DNA of 64,000 bases, from NCBI RefSeq assembly GCF_904424705.1, contig NZ_CAJGBF010000010.1, positions 62,001 to 126,000 on the forward strand, read 5' to 3'. Source of the stretch: Rossellomorea arthrocnemi (lineage in GTDB: Bacteria > Bacillota > Bacilli > Bacillales > Bacillaceae_B). A model generated the notes under the pieces. That model was not told where the DNA came from, made no database searches, and saw only the letters and a list, made by a program, of their open reading frames with translations. Each line of letters begins with the position of its first letter. The first letter of the stretch is position 1. Positions 8,791 through 16,145 of the stretch are shown piece after piece. The position numbers and the translations under genes are program-made.

Positions 8791-10176
8791 ATGGAATATC
8801 GTATTGAACGGGACACAATCGGAGAAATGAAGGTACAAAAAGACAAATATTGGGGAGCCCAGACTCAACGGAGTAAGGAAAACTTCCAGATTGGAACAGA
8901 GAAAATGCCCCTGGAGGTTACTTATGCCTTTGCACAGCTGAAAAAAGCGGCAGCAGTCGTCAATCATTCACTTGGGAAACTTTCGAAAGAGAAGACAGAG
9001 GCGATTGGGAAGGCCTGTGAGGAAATACTGGAAGGGACATGGGATGCCCATTTCCCCCTGGTTGTCTGGCAAACGGGAAGCGGAACCCAATCCAATATGA
9101 ACGTAAATGAAGTAGTTTCTTATCGTGCAAATGAAATTCTGGCTGATACAGGCTCCAAAGAAAAAATCCATCCGAATGATGATGTGAATATGTCTCAAAG
9201 TTCCAATGATACATTCCCTACAGCCATGCATATAGCGGCCTATCAGGAAATCGAATCAAAACTGTTTCCTGTGCTGCAGGATTTCATTGCCACACTGAAA
9301 GAAAAAGAGGTTCAATTCCAGGATATTATTAAAATCGGCCGTACACATCTCCAGGATGCTACCCCATTAACACTTGGACAGGAAATCAGTGGTTGGCGCT
9401 CCATGATGGAAAAATCATATAGTATGATGAGAGAAAGTGTACAGCGTTTAGTTAACTTGGCTATCGGGGGAACTGCTGTAGGGACAGGAATCAATGCAGA
9501 CCCCACATTTGGTGATAAGGTGGCAAAACAACTAGAATTTCAGACGGGTATCAAGTTTGTTTCATCAGATAATAAATTTCACGCCCTGACATCCCATGAT
9601 GAAATCGTGTATGTACACGGCGCCGTTAAGGCTTTGGCGGCAGATACCATGAAAATTGCGAATGATGTAAGATGGCTTTCGAGCGGGCCAAGAAGTGGCA
9701 TTGGAGAAATGACGATACCTGCGAATGAACCGGGCAGTTCAATCATGCCAGGTAAAGTGAATCCGACACAAAGCGAGGCATTGACGATGGTCGCAACACA
9801 AGTCTTCGGAAACGATGCAGCCATTGGTTTTGCCGCCAGTCAAGGGAATTTTGAACTTAATGTATTTAAACCGGTCATCATTTATAACATGCTTCAATCA
9901 GTGCGCCTCCTTACTGATGGCATAAAATCTTTTAACGATAAATGTGTGAGAGGATTAGAGGCTAATAAAGAGGTAATTGAAGACTTCGTACAACGATCAC
10001 TCATGCTTGTAACAGCATTAAATCCGCACATTGGATATGAAAAATCAGCCGAGATTGCCAAAAAAGCACACCAAAAAGGATCAACATTAAAAGAAGCAGC
10101 CATTGAATCAGGTTATCTTACAGAAGAACAATATGATAAATGGATCGATCCGGCAAGCATGGTCAAAAATAAGTGA
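8791..10176 (+). CDS. fumC: class II fumarate hydratase
   Basis: This 461-aa enzyme interconverts fumarate and L-malate in the TCA cycle. The aspartase/fumarase signature [11 protein letters not shown] lies at ~315-325, and the substrate-site segments [11 protein letters not shown] and [10 protein letters not shown] are intact. ATG codons at 8785 and 8791 are both in frame. GGAGG (8779-8783) is one base from the first and seven from the second, so 8791 is taken. The length is that of B. subtilis CitG. It is monocistronic, and no confident promoter is seen in the 220 bases upstream. Confidence 0.95.
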   Translation: MEYRIERDTIGEMKVQKDKYWGAQTQRSKENFQIGTEKMPLEVTYAFAQLKKAAAVVNHSLGKLSKEKTEAIGKACEEILEGTWDAHFPLVVWQTGSGTQSNMNVNEVVSYRANEILADTGSKEKIHPNDDVNMSQSSNDTFPTAMHIAAYQEIESKLFPVLQDFIATLKEKEVQFQDIIKIGRTHLQDATPLTLGQEISGWRSMMEKSYSMMRESVQRLVNLAIGGTAVGTGINADPTFGDKVAKQLEFQTGIKFVSSDNKFHALTSHDEIVYVHGAVKALAADTMKIANDVRWLSSGPRSGIGEMTIPANEPGSSIMPGKVNPTQSEALTMVATQVFGNDAAIGFAASQGNFELNVFKPVIIYNMLQSVRLLTDGIKSFNDKCVRGLEANKEVIEDFVQRSLMLVTALNPHIGYEKSAEIAKKAHQKGSTLKEAAIESGYLTEEQYDKWIDPASMVKNK

Positions 10177-10215
10177 TCGGAAGAATTGACTCAAAAAAGT
10201 GTTTTTCTGATAAAC

Positions 10216-10245
10216 AAAAAGCCCCCGGTCAAAGACCGGAGGCTT
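10216..10245 (-). terminator. terminator of the spore-protein gene
   Basis: AAGCCcCCGGTC and GACCGGaGGCTT form a stem with an AAA loop. Read on the minus strand it is followed by TTTTTGTTT, so it terminates the minus-strand SASP gene. It may also stop fumC. Confidence 0.75.
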
Positions 10246-10269
10246 GATCCATTCATATGAAATTGCTAA

Positions 10270-10488
10270 TTATTTTTGGTACCCGCCGCCGATTTGTTGT
10301 TCAGCCATTTGAACGAGGCGTTTAGTGATTTCTCCACCTACAGAACCGTTAGCACGAGCTGTTGCATCTGCTCCTAATTGTACGCCAAATTCAGAAGCGA
10401 TTTCGTACTTCATTTGGTCGATTGCTTGTTGAGCTCCTGGAGCTACTAGTTGGTTAGATGAATTGCTGCGAGATTGTTGCTGTTGCAT
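10270..10488 (-). CDS. sspB: alpha/beta-type small acid-soluble spore protein
   Basis: This 72-aa DNA-binding spore protein is made in the forespore, where it coats DNA and protects it against UV and heat. The Gln/Asn/Ser-rich start is followed by the conserved core. E29-I-A-S-E-F-G35 is the GPR protease cleavage site used at germination, and [18 protein letters not shown] is the second conserved block. AAGGAG precedes the ATG by ten bases. It occupies the position of sspB in the B. subtilis yhe region, although paralogues of this family are hard to tell apart. A SigG-like promoter 150 bases upstream and a structured leader suggest forespore expression. Confidence 0.92.
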   Translation of the reverse strand: MQQQQSRSNSSNQLVAPGAQQAIDQMKYEIASEFGVQLGADATARANGSVGGEITKRLVQMAEQQIGGGYQK

Positions 10489-10523
10489 AATCTGTCATCT
10501 CCTTAAAATGTATAAGATTTTTT

Positions 10524-10592
10524 TGGTTGGGTTAGCTGGAATTGCACCAGCCCGTTATTCCATGAACGGCCATCTTAGTATGGTGTAACCCA
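10524..10592 (-). ncRNA. tRNA-like cloverleaf in the spore-protein leader
   Basis: Read on the minus strand, a 7-bp closing stem (10592-10586 with 10534-10528) is followed by a 2-base linker and three adjacent hairpins. These are 4 bp with a 6-base loop (10583-10570), 5 bp with an 8-base loop (10569-10552), and 5 bp with the 7-base loop TGCAATT (10551-10535). The closing stem is followed by A and then CCA (10527-10524), exactly where a tRNA has its discriminator base and CCA end. It lacks a GG D-loop, a 7-base anticodon loop and TTC in the T-loop, so it is not a decoding tRNA. It lies inside the predicted 5' leader of sspB. Confidence 0.5.
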
Positions 10593-10635
10593 TCGAGTGG
10601 GGTGGGAGAAGGCTTGTTTCTGCCTTGTTACTAGG

Positions 10636-10664
10636 TATTATGGTTTGTTTGAGGTATTATATTC
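10636..10664 (-). promoter_or_regulatory. SigG-like promoter of sspB
   Basis: On the minus strand GAATA (10664-10660), 17 bases, CATAATA (10642-10636) fits the forespore SigG consensus GHATR / CATWHTA at every position. Transcription would start near 10629, giving a leader of about 140 bases that contains the cloverleaf. Confidence 0.6.
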
Positions 10665-10783
10665 AGTGTGGAGACAGGGAATTTATTCCTGTTAAATCCC
10701 TTTAAGTTTTCTACATAAATCAACGTGAATGTAAAAAGGATAACACTATACAATGAATTAGATTGAAAGTATGGTGACACAGC

Positions 10784-11035
10784 ATGAAAGCTTGCGCATT
10801 ATGTAACGGGATCGTTGAATATAGGGGACTTTGCAAGAAGTGCGGAGACTCTACAACCGATCAGGGAAGATATTATGATTATTACGATGAGTACAGTGCT
10901 TATATGGATATACAGCACGTACAATTAGCAGACGGGATTCCGAACAGCAGTTGCTCTGATACATGTCTTCATCTCTTTACATGCATCCGGTGTGGGGAAG
11001 AAGAGGGGAAAAGCATAGATTTGACGGAATTTTAA
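10784..11035 (+). CDS. small eight-cysteine zinc-ribbon-like protein
   Basis: This 83-aa protein of no family I recognise has cysteines paired as C4-x2-C7 with C17-x2-C20 and as C57-x3-C61 with C67-x2-C70, consistent with two zinc-ribbon knuckles. The middle is very Tyr/Asp-rich (~28-42). GGTGAC lies upstream and TACAAT at 10749-10754 is a plausible -10. It ends in a strong terminator shared with msmX. Function unknown; a small DNA- or protein-binding zinc module is an inference. Confidence 0.65.
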   Translation: MKACALCNGIVEYRGLCKKCGDSTTDQGRYYDYYDEYSAYMDIQHVQLADGIPNSSCSDTCLHLFTCIRCGEEEGKSIDLTEF

Positions 11036-11037
11036 TA

Positions 11038-11074
11038 AAAATGGCGCACCCGATTGAAAGGGTGCGCCATTTTA
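11038..11074. terminator. bidirectional terminator, zinc-ribbon gene / msmX
   Basis: AAAATGGCGCACCC (11038-11051) and GGGTGCGCCATTTT (11060-11073) form a perfect 14-bp stem with A and T tails on either side. It lies between convergent genes. Confidence 0.9.
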
Positions 11075-11085
11075 GTATCAACTTC

Positions 11086-12183
11086 TTATCGGATCCTTGA
11101 CTCAGACTCTGAATCAAAGAAATGAGCTTTATTCATATCAAACGCCAACTCAATTGTTTGACCGGCAACGATATCTGTACGGGAGTCAACGCGGGCTACA
11201 AACTCTTGACCCTCAAATTGAGAGTAAAGCATGGTTTCAGCACCCGTTAATTCAGATACTTCTATCTTCGCAGTGATTTTCGCACCTTGTGCAGTATCTA
11301 AGAAAAGAGGTTCATCATGAATATCTTCAGGGCGTACACCCAGAATAATGCTCTTTCCTACATGACCATGTTCCCGAAGTACTTTCATTTTTCCTTCCGG
11401 TACAGAAATCTTCGTATTTCCAATGGAGAATTGCCCATCGTCGAGGGTTCCGTGAAAGAAGTTCATAGCAGGCGATCCAATGAATCCTCCTACGAAGACA
11501 TTTTCAGGCTTATCGTAAACTTCTTTAGGAGAACCAACTTGTTGAATTACTCCATCTTTCATGACAACGATGCGTGTTGCCATTGTCATGGCTTCTGTCT
11601 GGTCATGTGTGACGTAAATCGTCGTGGTTTGTAAACGTTGATGAAGCTTGGCAATTTCTGCACGCATCTGTACGCGAAGCTTTGCATCAAGATTCGATAA
11701 AGGCTCATCCATCAAGAACACTTTCGCATCACGGACAATGGCACGACCCAGGGCCACACGCTGACGTTGACCACCTGATAATGCTTTTGGTTTACGATCA
11801 AGAAGTGCTTCAAGACCCAGGATCTTAGCCGCTTCCTGCACACGGCGATCAATTTCCTGCTTATCGAACTTGCGTAATTTAAGACCAAAGGCCATATTAT
11901 CATATACGCTCATGTGTGGGTAAAGGGCATAGTTCTGGAAAACCATTGCGATGTCACGGTCTTTTGGAGCCACATCGTTTACACGCTTGCCATCGATAGA
12001 GAAATCTCCCTTAGAGATTTCTTCAAGTCCCGCAATCATACGAAGAGTCGTTGATTTCCCGCAACCAGAAGGACCTACGAATACGATAAATTCTTTATCT
12101 TGAATGTGAAGATTAAAGTCATTTACCGCCGTTACCTTACTATCATAAATTTTGTGGATATGGTCTAATTTTAATTCAGCCAC
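11086..12183 (-). CDS. msmX: multi-sugar ABC importer ATPase MsmX
   Basis: This 365-aa MalK/UgpC-type ATPase serves several oligosaccharide importers in Bacillus as a shared motor. Walker A GPSGCGKST lies at 37-45, signature LSGGQ at 135-139 and Walker B FLMDEP at ~157-161, followed by THDQTEAMT and a C-terminal TOBE regulatory domain (GVRPEDIHDEP). The start is GTG with GGAGG nine bases upstream. It is encoded away from any sugar permease genes, as in B. subtilis. A cre-like site lies 21-34 bases upstream of the start codon, suggesting CcpA control. Confidence 0.93.
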   Translation of the reverse strand: MAELKLDHIHKIYDSKVTAVNDFNLHIQDKEFIVFVGPSGCGKSTTLRMIAGLEEISKGDFSIDGKRVNDVAPKDRDIAMVFQNYALYPHMSVYDNMAFGLKLRKFDKQEIDRRVQEAAKILGLEALLDRKPKALSGGQRQRVALGRAIVRDAKVFLMDEPLSNLDAKLRVQMRAEIAKLHQRLQTTTIYVTHDQTEAMTMATRIVVMKDGVIQQVGSPKEVYDKPENVFVGGFIGSPAMNFFHGTLDDGQFSIGNTKISVPEGKMKVLREHGHVGKSIILGVRPEDIHDEPLFLDTAQGAKITAKIEVSELTGAETMLYSQFEGQEFVARVDSRTDIVAGQTIELAFDMNKAHFFDSESESRIR

Positions 12184-12203
12184 TTATTTTCTCCTCCTTG
12201 AAA

Positions 12204-12217
12204 TGCAATCGTTTTCA
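12204..12217 (-). promoter_or_regulatory. cre-like CcpA site upstream of msmX
   Basis: Minus-strand TGAAAACGATTGCA matches 13 of 14 positions of the cre consensus TGWAANCGNTNWCA. It lies between a TACAAT -10-like box (12234-12229) and the msmX ribosome site, where bound CcpA could block transcription. Confidence 0.55.
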
Positions 12218-12279
12218 TCTATAGATATATTGTAAAGAAAGCGGATTCAAAACGATATGGTCAACCTGCACAAAGTTGC

Positions 12280-13197
12280 CTAAACATTATTGGGCAGGTT
12301 GTCAGATTGGTAGCTTAAACAGGCAAAATAGGCAAGGATCCCTCCTTGAAAGCTTTTAATATCTATATTTGTCTTTTCGATAAACTTGTCGATCCGGTAC
12401 TGGACGCTATTCCGATGCATAAATAATTTCTTGGCAGTCTGACTGATATTGGATTGATTTTCGAGGAAAGCCCTAATGGTGTGAATCAGGTCGGGGTCTT
12501 CATTAAAGACGTCGACGACCTTTTTAAAAATATGTTCCTCCCATTCCTGTGGAAGATGATGGAGGACGAATGCCGGCAGGACCGTCACAGCCGTTTGGAC
12601 CAACGCCTGCTTGTTAATGGTTTTAGAGAAAGAAAACAGTGCCCGCTCATATTCAAAGAAAGCAGGGAAGCGAGAATTAACTGCATGAAACTGCCCCATA
12701 TAAAAAGAAGGGCTTACGAAAAAGTCCGATTCAATGACATGGGATATTGACAGTAATTGCTCCTCGTCCATTGCCCATTCATTTTTCTCTTCTATGAGCA
12801 ATCCCGTACGATCAGCTTGAAAAACAAGGATCGTCCCATGTGGCAACAAATGTTGAAACGCCTCTCGCAATTGGATTTGATTCTGAACTTCCTTCATACT
12901 GAATTGAATGATACGGTACTCTCCGTCAGTTATAGAAGGGAGTGGCCCATTTTCAATTAAATAGTTATACCACTCTACTGAAGCCTGAGATTCATTCCCT
13001 ATTCCCGAGTGTAGGGGAATCTCAGTAAATAAGCATTGTAACAAATCCAATTCGGAGGGTGAAATCTGGGATTTATCGATCCCTATATATTCCTCTTCTT
13101 GTTTGTTAGTAAACCAAACCTTTGTGGTTTCAGGGCCGGTTGGATAATGGTGTTGGATAATGGCACCAGGATATTTTTTACGTAAAGGTGTAAACAT
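12280..13197 (-). CDS. PucR/CdaR-type helix-turn-helix regulator
   Basis: This 305-aa protein has a variable N-terminal sensor region and a C-terminal PucR-family helix-turn-helix: NQSNISQTAKKLFMHRNSVQ, followed by YRIDKFIEKT. It lies 96 bases upstream of msmX in the same direction, and B. subtilis has a similar regulator (YxkF) beside msmX, so this is probably its counterpart. Ligand and targets are unknown; a role in sugar or diacid use is an inference from family and neighbour. GAGGG precedes the ATG. Confidence 0.75.
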   Translation of the reverse strand: MFTPLRKKYPGAIIQHHYPTGPETTKVWFTNKQEEEYIGIDKSQISPSELDLLQCLFTEIPLHSGIGNESQASVEWYNYLIENGPLPSITDGEYRIIQFSMKEVQNQIQLREAFQHLLPHGTILVFQADRTGLLIEEKNEWAMDEEQLLSISHVIESDFFVSPSFYMGQFHAVNSRFPAFFEYERALFSFSKTINKQALVQTAVTVLPAFVLHHLPQEWEEHIFKKVVDVFNEDPDLIHTIRAFLENQSNISQTAKKLFMHRNSVQYRIDKFIEKTNIDIKSFQGGILAYFACLSYQSDNLPNNV

Positions 13198-13305
13198 ATG
13201 ATCCCTCTTTGTTCATTATTATAGTGAAAAAGGTTATAATGACATTGTACTGAAATAGTAGAAGTATTCAAAGAATATATAATTGCAATAGTACACTAAA
13301 TTTAA

Positions 13306-13315
13306 TACCATGGTA
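13306..13315. promoter_or_regulatory. possible operator palindrome upstream of cstR-like gene
   Basis: TACCATGGTA is a perfect 10-bp palindrome 31 bases before the start codon of a CsoR-family repressor gene. Autoregulation through this site is only a suggestion. Confidence 0.3.
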
Positions 13316-13345
13316 GAACGAATAAATTCTTATGGGGTGTCCTGA

Positions 13346-13606
13346 ATGGAATATACTAAAGAAGTTACAAATCGAATGAAACGCCTAGAAGGTCAAGTTC
13401 GCGGTGTATTGAAAATGATGGAGGATGACAAACACTGTAAGGACGTAGTGACTCAGTTATCCGCCGTTCGTACTGCCGTTGACCGTACAATTGGACTCAT
13501 AGTGGCTAAAAATCTGGAAGCGTGCATACGCGAATCAGAAGAAGAGGGTATAAAAGCAGAGGATGCGATTCAAGAAGCCGTCAATATGCTAGTCAAAAGC
13601 CGATAA
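13346..13606 (+). CDS. CsoR-family repressor, CstR-like (persulfide-sensing type)
   Basis: This 86-aa all-helical repressor of the CsoR/RcnR/CstR family shows EVTNRMKRLEGQVRGVLKMM, typical of helix 1. Copper sensors use Cys-His-Cys. Here the positions are Cys31, Asn56 and Cys60, so the metal-binding His is missing and the pair Cys31/Cys60 matches the CstR persulfide sensors. No cst-type sulfur genes (rhodanese, persulfide dioxygenase) are adjacent, so its target is elsewhere or itself. A terminator follows. Confidence 0.8.
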   Translation: MEYTKEVTNRMKRLEGQVRGVLKMMEDDKHCKDVVTQLSAVRTAVDRTIGLIVAKNLEACIRESEEEGIKAEDAIQEAVNMLVKSR

Positions 13607-13610
13607 TCAA

Positions 13611-13653
13611 AAGCTGCCTGTCAGGGGAAATTCTGATAGGCAGCTTTTTTTTT
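13611..13653 (+). terminator. terminator of the cstR-like gene
   Basis: AAGCTGCCTGTCAG (13611-13624) pairs with CTGATAGGCAGCTT (13633-13646), followed by a run of T. Confidence 0.85.
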
Positions 13654-13770
13654 CAGCTACGGCGGCTAGTCCCTCGAGGTCATAAGTCAAATCAACCAAA
13701 AAGGCAAAGAACGCCTTTCCGGTTGATTCGTCTTATGCTTGTCGGGCCTGATCTACCCGCCTCCGCTATT
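13654..13770. repeat. palindromic repeat P1, copy A
   Basis: Constant blocks (GGCGGCTAG, CTCGAGGTCATAA, AAAGGC/GCCTTT, CTTATGCTTGTCG, CCTCCGCT) flank variable arms. In this copy AAATCAACC pairs with GGTTGATT. It forms a long imperfect hairpin in tandem with copy B. Confidence 0.8.
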
Positions 13771-13773
13771 CTA

Positions 13774-13896
13774 GTGTCCAGCTCCGGGGCTTAGAGGCTC
13801 GAGGTCATAAGGAAGGCATGCCAAAAAGGCAAAGAGCGCCTTTCCGGCATGCCTTCCTTATGCTTGTCGCCTCTGGGCAAAGCCCCTCCGCTTTTC
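13774..13896. repeat. palindromic repeat P1, copy B
   Basis: Same framework as copy A, but the variable arms are AAGGAAGGCATGCC and GGCATGCCTTCCTT. The outer arm is GGGGCT/AGCCCC instead of GGCGG/CCGCC, so both sides of the stem have changed together. It abuts the stop codon of the 61-aa minus-strand gene. Confidence 0.8.
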
Positions 13897-14081
13897 TATT
13901 TCGGTGGTTCTTCGTGGTCTGTGATTTCGATGGCTTGTTCGATGTTGGTGGTGTCTTCCCTCATGTGGACGGAACCTCCGGACATGCCTTCGTTGATAAA
14001 GCGGTCGACGTCCAGAAATGCTTTTTCTTTTCCTTCGTAATTTGTATCTGGAAGGAATTGATTTTTATTCTCTTTTTTCAT
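13896..14081 (-). CDS. small uncharacterised acidic protein, 61 aa
   Basis: It begins MKKENKNQF and contains FLDVDRFINEGMSGGSV. It is hydrophilic, with no membrane segment or known motif. The start at 14081 is supported by GGAGG nine bases upstream; a longer in-frame reading to 14132 has no ribosome site. It is a Bacillus-type small protein whose family I cannot name. Its ribosome site forms one arm of an inverted repeat whose other arm is the ribosome site of the divergent 32-aa ORF. Confidence 0.6.
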   Translation of the reverse strand: MKKENKNQFLPDTNYEGKEKAFLDVDRFINEGMSGGSVHMREDTTNIEQAIEITDHEEPPK

Positions 14082-14126
14082 GCTTATCAGCCTCCTTACT
14101 TTAGTTTTAGAAAGGAGGCTGAACTT

Positions 14127-14225
14127 ATGCATGGAGCAGGATTAAATTCTTTTGGGCCGGAGAATTATGTAGGGTACATCACTCATAAACATGGAAGAGC
14201 ATCAGTTCGTGGAGCTGCTTCTTAA
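14127..14225 (+). CDS. candidate 32-aa peptide
   Basis: It begins MHGAGLNSFG and ends VRGAAS. AAAGGAGG (14111-14118) lies eight bases before the ATG, an ideal ribosome site. The 3' end overlaps the convergent yheE gene by 47 bases. CAGCCTCCTT...AAGGAGGCTG places the two divergent ribosome sites in one hairpin. No homologue is recognised, so the call rests on ribosome site and codon appearance. Confidence 0.4.
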   Translation: MHGAGLNSFGPENYVGYITHKHGRASVRGAAS

Positions 14226-14388
14226 GGTCCTCCTCCTTTTCTGCAGGAGGAAAGGTCCCGTTCCATTCGATTCTCCCGTCCTTATGGTACGTTCCAGTAT
14301 ATTTCGTACCGCGGAAGTAAAAGGAAAACGTCCAGCCGGGCAGTTGTTTATTTTCGAACATGCTCTTATATTGAAAATGTTGGATCAT
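14179..14388 (-). CDS. yheE: YheE (DUF5342) small protein
   Basis: This 69-aa protein begins MIQHFQYKSMF and contains GWTFSFYFRGTKYTGTYHKD, matching what I recall of the DUF5342/YheE family. The ORF could be extended to 14403, but the extension consists of the ribosome site itself (GGAGGTGATGACG), so the ATG at 14388 is taken. B. subtilis has yheE in the same neighbourhood. Function unknown. Confidence 0.75.
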   Translation of the reverse strand: MIQHFQYKSMFENKQLPGWTFSFYFRGTKYTGTYHKDGRIEWNGTFPPAEKEEDLKKQLHELMLFHVYE

Positions 14389-14513
14389 CGTCATCACCTC
14401 CATTCATATTGTAAACGTTTTAACTCCGACTGTGTAGGACTCGCCCGGAAATGTATCATAAATAGGTAGCTCCTCTAATAGAATTTACTGAAGAGACAGG
14501 GGAGGGACGAAGA

Positions 14514-14912
14514 ATGAATTCGTTTATTCGTGATTTGCAAAAAGCGATAAGTGATGAATGGACAGGTTATTATTTTTATAAAGAGCTAAAAGTGCGAACC
14601 AATAATCCGCTATACGTGGAGTTTATCGAACATGCCCAAAAGGATGAAAAAGAGCATTATGAAATGTTTCAATATCTTCATTATTTATTAACGGGAGAGT
14701 ATTATGAGCATAAGAAAGAAAAGGTGGGGTTCACCACCTTTAAAGAAGGGATTCTTCTTGCACTGAAGGATGAACTGGAGGCGGGAGAGTTTTACCGGGA
14801 TATGCTCCTTGATATTCCCAATCAACAAGCTTATAAGCCCCTTTTTATTGCCATGACGGATGAACAAGAACATGCAACCAGATTTTCAACCATTTATAAT
14901 TCCTTACGATAA
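14514..14912 (+). CDS. ferritin-like (rubrerythrin-type) protein
   Basis: This 132-aa protein has the four-helix di-iron pattern: Glu in SDEWTGYYF, EHAQKDEKEH, DELEAGEFY and MTDEQEHATRF supply the repeated Glu/ExxH ligands. It is probably a diiron protein of the rubrerythrin/YhjR group, acting in oxidative defence or iron handling. The rubredoxin domain of classical rubrerythrins is absent. GGGAGGG lies upstream of the ATG. Confidence 0.8.
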   Translation: MNSFIRDLQKAISDEWTGYYFYKELKVRTNNPLYVEFIEHAQKDEKEHYEMFQYLHYLLTGEYYEHKKEKVGFTTFKEGILLALKDELEAGEFYRDMLLDIPNQQAYKPLFIAMTDEQEHATRFSTIYNSLR

Positions 14913-14924
14913 ATGATGAAGAAT

Positions 14925-14965
14925 AAGGTTGAACCTTGTGTCATTCACGAAGATTCAACCTTCAC
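14925..14965. terminator. possible terminator between convergent genes
   Basis: AAGGTTGAA (14925-14933) pairs with TTCAACCTT (14954-14962) across a 20-base loop. The T tails are weak. The stem overlaps the stop codon of the last YheCD-type gene. Confidence 0.4.
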
Positions 14966-16145
14966 TGTTTTCTGCACTTAGAGTAAGGAACGTACGGACA
15001 AGTTGCTGTCTCCGTTTGGCTTCAATGTCTATTTCATCAAAACTCATGGGTTTTGAATTGATTTCGAACAATACGAAACCTCCTTGTTCCCTTGGAGCCA
15101 GGTCGATGGAGAACTCCCCAACATAGCCAAAGGATTTGGACAGCTCTTCCCCACAGGTTTGAACGATCCTCGAAATTTCTTTTTTTGTTTTCGTATCAGC
15201 TACTTCCTTTAATGAAATGATTTTACCGCCAGTTGGGACATGTGTAGTGACTTCCTGACGTTGTGACATACGGACACCTATACCGATTAATCGAAAATCT
15301 TCACCTGTGTGAAGGACCAATATGCGAAAGTCATAGCGGTGGTCGTGCAATGTTTTACAAGGGACTGCTTCCTGCAGGATCCACTGATGGTCTGTGAACC
15401 ATTCCCTGTACGTTTGATGAAGGCGGGAGATTGATACGAACCTCTCCATTTTCTTGATGCTTTTACATAGAATCCCACCATTTGGATCGATTTCAATCAG
15501 TCTGATTCCTTTCCCTTGTGAAGCAAGAGAGTGTTTCACATACACTTTCTGGTGAGTGGTCAGGAATCGCGTAAAGGAAGCTTCATCTGTAACTAGTTCG
15601 GTCTGAGGCAAATATATTTTGAGGCCTTCATTTTTGGATAACAACTCGTAGATTTCCCATTTGTTAAAAAAGTGTGGATTGAAAAAAGGGATTTTATGCT
15701 TCTTTATAAATTGAAGTAGCCTTTCGTATGACTGGTTCTGCTCAGCGTGCCGTGACGGGACCCGATTGTAAATGACGTTTGGAACTGGGAATAGGCATTT
15801 TACCCATTTGTTTAAAACATGGTTATACATGATCCCCCCAATGGAATCCCCAATAACATCCTGGGGGGAAAAGACGAAACAGATTCCTCCCGCCTGTTCC
15901 ACGTCTAGTTGAATCGATCGGAATAATTCAAAGTTCCCCCTGTATTTACTTCTGCCTTCTTTACTTGAGACAATACCGATTAAGGGGATCGCTGGACGAT
16001 TCTCCCGGGTTGAAACCGTAAATGTATAACACTGATTGGAATCTTTAGAGGAGAGAAGAAAAGAGTTCTTTGCAAATCCGAATGTCTTAATGGATTCCTC
16101 CTCATGGAAAAAGGTCTTCTTAAGCCTGTCGTAAAGGATGTTCAT
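14955..16145 (-). CDS. YheC/YheD-family ATP-grasp protein, fourth gene of the operon
   Basis: This 396-aa paralogue has the family hallmarks NVIYNRVPSR, the glycine-rich ATP loop KHSLASQGKGI, the DFRILVLH strand and the metal-binding end LFEINSKPM. Members carry an ATP-grasp fold and are linked to the spore coat in Bacillus, probably ligating or modifying a coat or envelope component; the substrate is unknown. It overlaps yheD by four bases (ATGA), so it is translationally coupled. B. subtilis has only yheC and yheD here, so this copy is an addition. Confidence 0.8.
   Translation of the reverse strand: MNILYDRLKKTFFHEEESIKTFGFAKNSFLLSSKDSNQCYTFTVSTRENRPAIPLIGIVSSKEGRSKYRGNFELFRSIQLDVEQAGGICFVFSPQDVIGDSIGGIMYNHVLNKWVKCLFPVPNVIYNRVPSRHAEQNQSYERLLQFIKKHKIPFFNPHFFNKWEIYELLSKNEGLKIYLPQTELVTDEASFTRFLTTHQKVYVKHSLASQGKGIRLIEIDPNGGILCKSIKKMERFVSISRLHQTYREWFTDHQWILQEAVPCKTLHDHRYDFRILVLHTGEDFRLIGIGVRMSQRQEVTTHVPTGGKIISLKEVADTKTKKEISRIVQTCGEELSKSFGYVGEFSIDLAPREQGGFVLFEINSKPMSFDEIDIEAKRRQQLVRTFLTLSAENSEG

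Noticed and set aside
10524-10592. A functional tRNA gene
   Set aside because: The cloverleaf fits in stem lengths and CCA end, but the D-loop lacks GG, the anticodon loop has eight bases, and the T-loop is TGCAATT, so it cannot be a normal decoding tRNA.
13818-14225. 135-aa plus-strand ORF across a P1 repeat and the 61-aa gene
   Set aside because: Its upstream part is the P1 palindrome and the antisense of a better-supported minus-strand gene. Only the last 32 codons, with their own ribosome site, were kept as a candidate.
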